A stretch of DNA of 64,000 bases, taken from assembly GCA_027493885.1 (NCBI GenBank), contig JAOSJZ010000001.1:2722622-2786621 (forward strand), written 5' to 3'. Under the pieces are notes generated by a model. That model searched no databases, was not told the origin of the DNA, and worked only from the letters and a program-made list of their open reading frames with translations. The stretch is from Gaiella sp. (GTDB lineage Bacteria; Actinomycetota; Thermoleophilia; Gaiellales; Gaiellaceae). Below are positions 60,023-64,000 of the stretch, in pieces; position 1 is the stretch's first letter; each line of letters begins with the position of its first letter. The translations under genes and the position numbers were made by a program.

Positions 60023-60184
60023 TCAGATCCAGCGGCGCAGCTTTGCGAGCGTCACGGTGACCACCGCCACCGCGAGGATGAGGGCGACGGCGACCCAGTG
60101 TCGCGCGCCGCCTGCATCGCGCTCTCGTGGAAGGCGGGTGCGTCGCCGTTTGGACGGCCGACGCCGAGGGTACTCCCTGGTCAT
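60023..60184 (-). CDS. possible small basic membrane protein
   Basis: 53 residues, Arg/Lys-rich start (REYPRRRPSKRRRTR) then one helix (HWVAVALILAVAVVTVTLAK). It starts on the same CATG that starts the opposite-strand gene at 60183. Its topology is plausible but there is no family match. Confidence 0.35.
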   Translation of the reverse strand: MTREYPRRRPSKRRRTRLPRERDAGGARHWVAVALILAVAVVTVTLAKLRRWI

Positions 60185-60377
60185 GGCCGATCGCACGACC
60201 CAGCCGGGGGCACGCGAGGCGCCCAGCAAGGGCGCTCCCGCGCGACCCGTCACCGACCTCGCCCGCGGGCGCCGGTCGGAGATGCCGTTCCTCCTCGTGG
60301 GCTGGACGGCCCTCGTGATCGGGACGGTCGCCGGCGTGATCGCGGGCGTGGCGCTGTTCGTGTGGTGGCTTGGCTGA
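60183..60377 (+). CDS. small single-helix membrane protein
   Basis: 64 residues from ATG 60183. Polar, Pro/Arg-rich first half, then one helix (LLVGWTALVIGTVAGVIAGV, extended by ALFVWWL). Followed by a 21-residue hydrophobic peptide gene. No family recognised. Confidence 0.55.
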   Translation: MADRTTQPGAREAPSKGAPARPVTDLARGRRSEMPFLLVGWTALVIGTVAGVIAGVALFVWWLG

Positions 60378-60394
60378 GAAAGGAGAGAGCGAGC

Positions 60395-60460
60395 ATGTAC
60401 ATCGGTGCAGGGACGCTGGTCGTCATCCTGATCATCATCCTGCTGATCATCCTGCTGTAG
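60395..60460 (+). CDS. 21-residue transmembrane micropeptide
   Basis: ATG 60395 is preceded by GAAAGGAGAGAGC, a strong ribosome site. The peptide is MYIGAGTLVVILIIILLIIL plus Leu, almost one pure helix long enough to cross the membrane. A perfect 11-bp terminator (60468-60493) comes right after its stop. Short hydrophobic peptides of this MxxGxGTLxxI type recur in actinobacteria. The ribosome site and terminator make a real gene likely despite the length. Confidence 0.65.
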   Translation: MYIGAGTLVVILIIILLIILL

Positions 60461-60467
60461 CCGGAGC

Positions 60468-60493
60468 GCGGCGGACGGCTTCCCGTCCGCCGC
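60468..60493 (+). terminator. hairpin after the micropeptide gene
   Basis: GCGGCGGACGG-CTTC-CCGTCCGCCGC, perfect 11-bp stem with a stable CTTC tetraloop, 8 bases after the stop. Confidence 0.8.
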
Positions 60494-60532
60494 TCACCGC
60501 GCCGCGCCGCACTCTCCGACGTGCGTGGGTCG

Positions 60533-60841
60533 TCAGCGCGCCGGCACGTGCGGCAAGATCATGGTCGAGATCTGCTTGCCGGTCGCGCGCCCATCGAGCC
60601 GGGCGACAACCGTCTTCCCGCGCAGCAGGACGAGCGTCGGCACGGTCGAGATCCCGAGGGCTCGCGCAAGCTCCTCGTTCGCGTCGGTGTCGACCTGGAC
60701 GACGCGGAGCCGTTTCTTCTCGGTGACGCCGAACCACGCCACGAGGCTCGACATCCGGCGCGCGGGACCGGAGCGTCGGTTGGAGAAGAAGAGGAGAACC
60801 GGACGCTCGTCCCGCCTCTCGTCTCCCCGTGCAGCGGTCAT
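60533..60841 (-). CDS. thioredoxin-fold protein without active-site cysteines
   Basis: 102 residues from ATG 60841. The thioredoxin pattern is clear: RPVLLFFSNRRSGPARRMSS where Trx has WCGPC, LRVVQVDTDANEELARALGI, VPTLVLLRGKTVVARLDGRA (cis-Pro in STVPT). Both catalytic cysteines are replaced (SGPA in place of CGPC), and no other Cys is present, so it cannot do disulfide exchange. May act as a chaperone or protein-binding module. The order of substitutions looks fixed rather than decaying, since the fold and cis-Pro are kept. Confidence 0.8.
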   Translation of the reverse strand: MTAARGDERRDERPVLLFFSNRRSGPARRMSSLVAWFGVTEKKRLRVVQVDTDANEELARALGISTVPTLVLLRGKTVVARLDGRATGKQISTMILPHVPAR

Positions 60842-61155
60842 TCCTGGCGGATACCACTCCCTCCCGGTTGCGAAACCGCGGCACGCGGTTTGACCGCGAG
60901 AACCGCCGGGTAGACCGACAGGCAGTGGGGAGCAGCGGCTCGCCGGTCCCTGGGGACCGCGGGTCGCAGGGAGGGGGCCGGTCGGTACCGGTCCCCTCTT
61001 CCGTTTCAGAGGGTGCCGTGCCGTTGCCGCGCTCTTCTCGCGCCGGGATTCCTGCAAACCCGTCTCGCGCCGGGATTCCTGCAAACCCGGTTTCCGTACG
61101 CCTGCAGGCGGGTAACCCGTCTTCGCAATCGACCGAAACCGAGGGAAGGGTGACT
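60842..61155. other. 314-base intergenic region with tandem repeats
   Basis: No gene supported. It holds the 27-bp tandem repeat at 61036-61089 and several GC-rich inverted repeats (CGGTCCC-TG-GGGACCG near 60949; ACCGCG/CGCGGT near 60882). It must carry divergent promoters for the thioredoxin-like gene and the DUF6458 gene. I could not match a known riboswitch. Confidence 0.45.
61036..61089 (+). repeat. 27-bp perfect tandem duplication
   Basis: Two consecutive identical units, each TCTCGCGCCGGGATTCCTGC then AAACCCG, at 61036-61062 and 61063-61089. Lies 66 bases before the DUF6458 start. Confidence 0.85.
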
Positions 61156-61377
61156 ATGGGTATCGGCGTGAGTCTTCTGCTGATTGCGATCGGCGCGATC
61201 CTGACCTGGGCCGTCTCGGCCGAGGTCTCCGGCATCGACATCACCACGGTCGGCGTGATCCTGATGGTCGTCGGCGCCGCAGGCGGGCTGATCTCGCTGG
61301 TCTTCTGGTCGAGCTGGGGCGGCTTCGGCGGCCGAGATACCGTCGTACGCGACGGCGACCGTGTCGTCGAGCGCTGA
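61156..61377 (+). CDS. DUF6458-family small membrane protein
   Basis: 73 residues from ATG 61156 (GAGGGAAGGG upstream). Two helices: GVSLLLIAIGAILTWAVSAE and TTVGVILMVVGAAGGLISLV, then a short acidic/basic tail (RDTVVRDGDRVVER). Common in actinobacteria; function unknown. Followed by a perfect 12-bp terminator. Confidence 0.8.
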   Translation: MGIGVSLLLIAIGAILTWAVSAEVSGIDITTVGVILMVVGAAGGLISLVFWSSWGGFGGRDTVVRDGDRVVER

Positions 61378-61398
61378 GCCGGCCAATGCCGTCTTCTC

Positions 61399-61425
61399 CC
61401 GGAGGCGCCAGCGTGGCGCCTCCGG
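61399..61425 (+). terminator. hairpin after the DUF6458 gene
   Basis: CCGGAGGCGCCA-GCG-TGGCGCCTCCGG, perfect 12-bp stem, 3-base loop. Confidence 0.8.
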
Positions 61426-61438
61426 GCATGATCTCAGG

Positions 61439-61777
61439 ATGACCGATCATCTCGAGATCGTCGACGGCGGCACCCGGCTACTAACCTTGCGGGGGGAGCT
61501 GGACGCCCATGACGCGCCGCGACTGCGGTCCACCTTCGCGGAGGCGCTCGCCGGCGCACCGGCCGGGACCCGCGTCGTGCTCGACCTGGCACAGGTGAGC
61601 TTCATGGACTCGACGGTGCTCGGAAGCATCGTCGGGCTCTTACGACGGATCCGTGAGGCAGACGGGGAGCTTCGTGTGGTGCTGCCGGGCGCACCGGCGG
61701 TGCGCATCTTCGAGATCACCGGGCTCGACGCGCTCCTCGCGACGTACCCGACGCGGACGGCCGCGATCCAGGCTTGA
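61439..61777 (+). CDS. STAS-domain anti-sigma factor antagonist
   Basis: 112 residues from ATG 61439. RLLTLRGELDAHDAPRLRST, VVLDLAQVSFMDSTVLGSIV (phosphorylatable Ser in MDSTVLG) and RVVLPGAPAVRIFEITGLDA. An RsbV/SpoIIAA-like switch protein, transcribed toward the convergent RsbW-like/sigma operon at 62014-63948. Isolated by the terminator before it. Confidence 0.87.
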   Translation: MTDHLEIVDGGTRLLTLRGELDAHDAPRLRSTFAEALAGAPAGTRVVLDLAQVSFMDSTVLGSIVGLLRRIREADGELRVVLPGAPAVRIFEITGLDALLATYPTRTAAIQA

Positions 61778-61874
61778 CGTCCGCCGGATCCTCCGTCGCT
61801 GCCCGCGCCGTGCCCGCGACAAGACCGACGATCGCGAGGATCACGGCCGCGGCGAGGAGGACGAGCATTCCCAT
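61716..61874 (-). CDS. possible small membrane protein
   Basis: 52 residues, MGMLVLLAAAVILAIVGLVA at the start is a good signal-anchor, followed by a polar tail. It overlaps the STAS gene end on the opposite strand by about 60 bases, which lowers confidence. No family match. Confidence 0.35.
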   Translation of the reverse strand: MGMLVLLAAAVILAIVGLVAGTARAATEDPADVKPGSRPSASGTSRGARRAR

Positions 61875-62013
61875 GGTCTCGTTGTCGCCCGCCGGCGCGG
61901 CGCCGAAACAGCGGGGGACAGCCCCTCGTCGCGCGCTCCGCCTCGGCGTATCGTGCGTGCACCGTCGTCGCCGGTTCCGCCGGAAGAGAGGCTCGGAAGC
62001 GTGACCCGTGTGC

Positions 62014-62442
62014 TCAGGCGCGTGCCGGCGCCGGCAAGCGCCGCCGCCACATGCGGACGACGGTCCCGCGCCCATCCGCTCCAGGCTCGATCTCGAGGCC
62101 GTCGACGAGCGCGTGGATGATCGCGAGGCCCATCCCGCTCTCGGACAGCTCGAGCTCCGGCAGGTCGAGCTGGGCCGGTGCGTCCATCCCGGGCCCGTCG
62201 TCGGCGACCCGGATCTCGATTGCCTCGTCGGTGACCGTGTAGCGGACGGTGACGATGCCGTCCCCGGCCGGATGGGCGTGTCGGATGGCGTTGCCGCACG
62301 CTTCGGTCACCGCGAGCTTGAGGTCGGCGAGCATCGACGCGTCGATCGGCAGCTCGCGTGCGATCCCGGCCAGCGCGAGCCGGGCCAGGATGAGGTACTC
62401 GGTCCGCGCTGGCATCGAGAGAGTGACGACGTCGGCGCTCAA
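62014..62442 (-). CDS. anti-sigma factor, RsbW-like GHKL kinase
   Basis: 142 residues. TTG start (62442) overlaps the sigma factor stop (TTGA). HATPase_c_2 domain: LKLAVTEACGNAIRHAHPAG (N box), RVADDGPGMD and SESGMGLAIIHALVDG with the Gly-rich ATP lid. Serine kinase that binds the adjacent sigma factor and phosphorylates STAS antagonists. The only GHKL protein of this operon with an intact N box; the gene at 63197 appears degenerate. Confidence 0.9.
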   Translation of the reverse strand: MSADVVTLSMPARTEYLILARLALAGIARELPIDASMLADLKLAVTEACGNAIRHAHPAGDGIVTVRYTVTDEAIEIRVADDGPGMDAPAQLDLPELELSESGMGLAIIHALVDGLEIEPGADGRGTVVRMWRRRLPAPARA

Positions 62443-63200
62443 CGGATGTTCCCCTGCATCGAGTCTTCCAGCCGTCCCCGCATCACGTGGAGCGCCCGGC
62501 GGAGAAGCCGTGACACGTGCATCTGCGAGATGCCGATCTGCGCTGCGATCTCGGATTGCGTGAGGCCGTCGAAGAACCGCAGCTCGACGATGCGCCGCTC
62601 ACGCTTGTCGAGCACCTGGAGCCCCGCCTCGACGAGCGCGCCGTCCTCGACCTCGTCGAATCCCTGGTCCTCGCCGCCGAGCACGTCCTGCATCGTCTCG
62701 TCGTCGCCGAAGCGCCCGAGAGGCTGCGAGAGCGAGCGTGTCGAGTACGCCTCCGAGGTCTGGAGCGCCTCGACGACCTCGTCCTCCTCGGCGCCGGTCG
62801 CCTCGGCGAGCTCCGCGATGGTCGGCGCCCGTCCGCGCTGTGCCGTCTCGCTCTCGATCGCGCGGGTCAGCCTGGCGCTCAGCTCCTTCATTCGTCGCGG
62901 AACGTGGAGCGCCCACGCGCGGTCGCGGAAGTGGCGCTGGATCTCGCCGACGATCGTCGGGACGGCGTACGTCGTGAACTGCACCTGGCGCTCGGTGTCG
63001 AAGCGCTCGATCGCCAGCAGCAGCCCGATCGAGCCGACCTGGACGAGATCGTCGAGCGGCTCGCCGCGCCCGGCATACCGGCCGGCGAGGCTGCGGACGA
63101 GGGGCATGTAGCGCTCGACGAGCCTGTCGCGGGCCTTCTCGTCGCCGCCCCGGTACGACTCGATCAGGACGACGAAGTCGACGTCCTGCGCCACGATCAT
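62439..63200 (-). CDS. SigB/SigF-type sigma factor
   Basis: 253 residues. Region 2 (RLVERYMPLVRSLAGRYAGR, LDDLVQVGSIGLLLAIERFD, FTTYAVPTIVGEIQRHFRD), region 3 (VPRRMKELSARLTRAIESET) and region 4 (LDKRERRIVELRFFDGLTQS, EIAAQIGISQMHVSRLLRRA). Group 3 general-stress/sporulation type, controlled by partner switching. Overlaps both neighbours by 4 bases. Confidence 0.94.
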   Translation of the reverse strand: MIVAQDVDFVVLIESYRGGDEKARDRLVERYMPLVRSLAGRYAGRGEPLDDLVQVGSIGLLLAIERFDTERQVQFTTYAVPTIVGEIQRHFRDRAWALHVPRRMKELSARLTRAIESETAQRGRAPTIAELAEATGAEEDEVVEALQTSEAYSTRSLSQPLGRFGDDETMQDVLGGEDQGFDEVEDGALVEAGLQVLDKRERRIVELRFFDGLTQSEIAAQIGISQMHVSRLLRRALHVMRGRLEDSMQGNIR

Positions 63201-63586
63201 GCCTCGTCTCTGCGCACGATGCTCATGCCGAGCTCGATCCAGGCACCCTCGCCGCCCTCGACCGGGACCTCTCTCACCGTGTCCACGAGCCGGGTCACGA
63301 CGCGGCGCACCGCCGTGTCTTCGAGCTGGCCCGCGCGGAACGGCCCCGCGCGAACCGTGAGCTCGGTGGGGCTCACCGACGCCTCGACGCGCGCGGTGTC
63401 GCCGACGACGCCCTGCATGAGCAGGCTGTCGACGCCGAGCAGGAGGTCGTCCACGCGGTCGACCGGAAGCTCGAACCGCGCCGCGACGCCGCCGAGGACG
63501 AGGCCGGCGACCGTCCGGTAGCCGTCACGAGCCGGGAACTCGACCGTGGTTCGCGCCAAAGGACGCGCCTCGGTGGGCACGCTCAT
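63197..63586 (-). CDS. degenerate GHKL-like protein of the stress operon
   Basis: 129 residues, between the STAS and sigma genes with 4-base overlaps at both ends. The layout (DGYRTVAGLVLGGVAARFEL, VDDLLLGVDSLLMQGVVGDT, SVSPTELTVRAGPFRAGQL) follows an RsbW/RsbT-like GHKL fold, but where the N box should read ExxxNAxxH there is GVDSLLMQGVV, and no DxGxG or Gly lid is seen. It would thus bind partners without kinase activity. This reading is by eye; the fold is inferred from pattern and operon position. Confidence 0.65.
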   Translation of the reverse strand: MSVPTEARPLARTTVEFPARDGYRTVAGLVLGGVAARFELPVDRVDDLLLGVDSLLMQGVVGDTARVEASVSPTELTVRAGPFRAGQLEDTAVRRVVTRLVDTVREVPVEGGEGAWIELGMSIVRRDEA

Positions 63587-63948
63587 TCGCGCGCGTCCGT
63601 ACGCGCGGCGTCGAGCGTCTCGTGAAGTGCGAACACGCGGTCGAGCAGCGTGATCTCGAAGATCCTGCGGATGTGAGGAGAGACGCAGACGACGGCCACC
63701 CTGCCGCCGCGCGGCCGTAACCGCTTTACGGCGCCGAGCAGGACGCCCAGCGTCATCGAGTCGACGAAGGTCGCATCCGAGAGGTCGACGACCAGGCCGC
63801 TTGCGCCGCCGTCGATCGCCTTCGCGATCGCGTCACGAAGGTCGGGCGCCGTGTGCAGGTCGGCCTGCCCGTGGACCGCGATCGTGACCACCGGGGCATC
63901 GCCGTCGAGCGTCTCGACGCCGAAATCCGCCGACTCCGTGTCGCTCAT
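63583..63948 (-). CDS. STAS-domain anti-sigma factor antagonist
   Basis: 121 residues from ATG 63948 (an upstream ATG at 63972 adds 8 residues). VTIAVHGQADLHTAPDLRDA, LVVDLSDATFVDSMTLGVLL with the phosphorylatable Ser in VDSMTLG, and IRRIFEITLLDRVFALHETL. First gene of a four-gene operon: STAS, degenerate GHKL, sigma, RsbW-like. Likely antagonist of the operon's RsbW. The window ends about 50 bases upstream. Confidence 0.88.
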   Translation of the reverse strand: MSDTESADFGVETLDGDAPVVTIAVHGQADLHTAPDLRDAIAKAIDGGASGLVVDLSDATFVDSMTLGVLLGAVKRLRPRGGRVAVVCVSPHIRRIFEITLLDRVFALHETLDAARTDARE

Positions 63949-64000
63949 CCTCTCGTGTTCCCAAGCCTGCATCGCCGCATGCCGTTTCTACCCCGCCTCC

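Noticed and set aside
60842..61155. A riboswitch (c-di-AMP type) before the DUF6458 gene
   Set aside because: GC-rich hairpins exist but I could not match the conserved ydaO core; an Rfam search would decide.
1..64000. CRISPR arrays or complete insertion sequences
   Set aside because: No regularly spaced direct repeats and no transposase frames were found; repeats seen are isolated palindromes and one 27-bp tandem pair.

Overview
The window is high-GC DNA with GTG/TTG starts, stop/start overlaps (ATGA, GTGA) and dense short operons. Gene content points to a deep-branching actinobacterium of the Thermoleophilia/Gaiellales kind: a short RpoD, SigB-type partner-switching proteins, a CsoR copper operon, SigK/RskA-like and SigJ-like ECF sigma genes, and many lineage-type small membrane proteins. 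This placement is inference from gene style, not from a marker tree.

Region by region. 1-7 kb is accessory: a frameshifted HTH-nucleotidyltransferase gene, an AbiEii-type nucleotidyltransferase with a small partner, an HTH gene coupled to a MauD-like thioredoxin and a secreted 12-cysteine mini-protein, two oligopeptide-type ABC permeases without an ATPase, then a 3'-half tRNA-Thr fragment next to a tyrosine-integrase remnant. 7-12.5 kb: a GntH-like MBL hydrolase, a VapBC module, and a leftward metalloid-style set (ArsR-rhodanese regulator, MFS transporter, ArsM-like methyltransferase) whose methyltransferase has an in-frame TGA at the conserved Cys of the DLWxGC motif followed by a bacterial SECIS-like hairpin: a candidate selenoprotein. 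12.6-15.3 kb is a copZ-copA-csoR copper operon with a palindromic operator overlapping a near-consensus, probably leaderless promoter. 15-24.6 kb holds membrane and secreted proteins (zinc protease, CapA-like, SGNH hydrolase broken by a frameshift, CopC-CopD fusion), an alcohol dehydrogenase and a kynureninase-like enzyme.

24.7-28.2 kb is a folate/one-carbon cluster (fhs, divergent thyA-folA) followed by greA. 28-45 kb carries housekeeping genes (SOD, plsY, Fpg/Nei, asparaginase, rpoD, MscS, lysC), an ECF sigma/anti-sigma pair, a cupredoxin, a histidine kinase and a 736-residue secreted protein of unknown function. 45-53 kb carries a TDT transporter, a 1-Cys peroxiredoxin, a SigJ-like sigma factor, a drug-efflux MFS and an NO-stress-type pair (RIC plus a heme-copper/NnrS-like membrane protein). 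53-64 kb is a general-stress region: a 1180-residue CHASE-GAF-PP2C-HATPase protein overlapping a STAS antagonist, several small envelope proteins, a cysteine-less thioredoxin fold, another STAS protein, and a tightly overlapping STAS / degenerate GHKL / SigB-type sigma / RsbW-like operon.

Two whole-window patterns matter to a reader. First, at least four otherwise good genes are broken by the same kind of lesion, one missing base, three of them in a G/C homopolymer run, and three loci look internally deleted; this may be assembly error or real decay. Second, two families of intergenic palindromes (TGTCCGACT-type and GGGGTCAGGCACC-type) recur between genes and probably act as terminators or REP-like elements.
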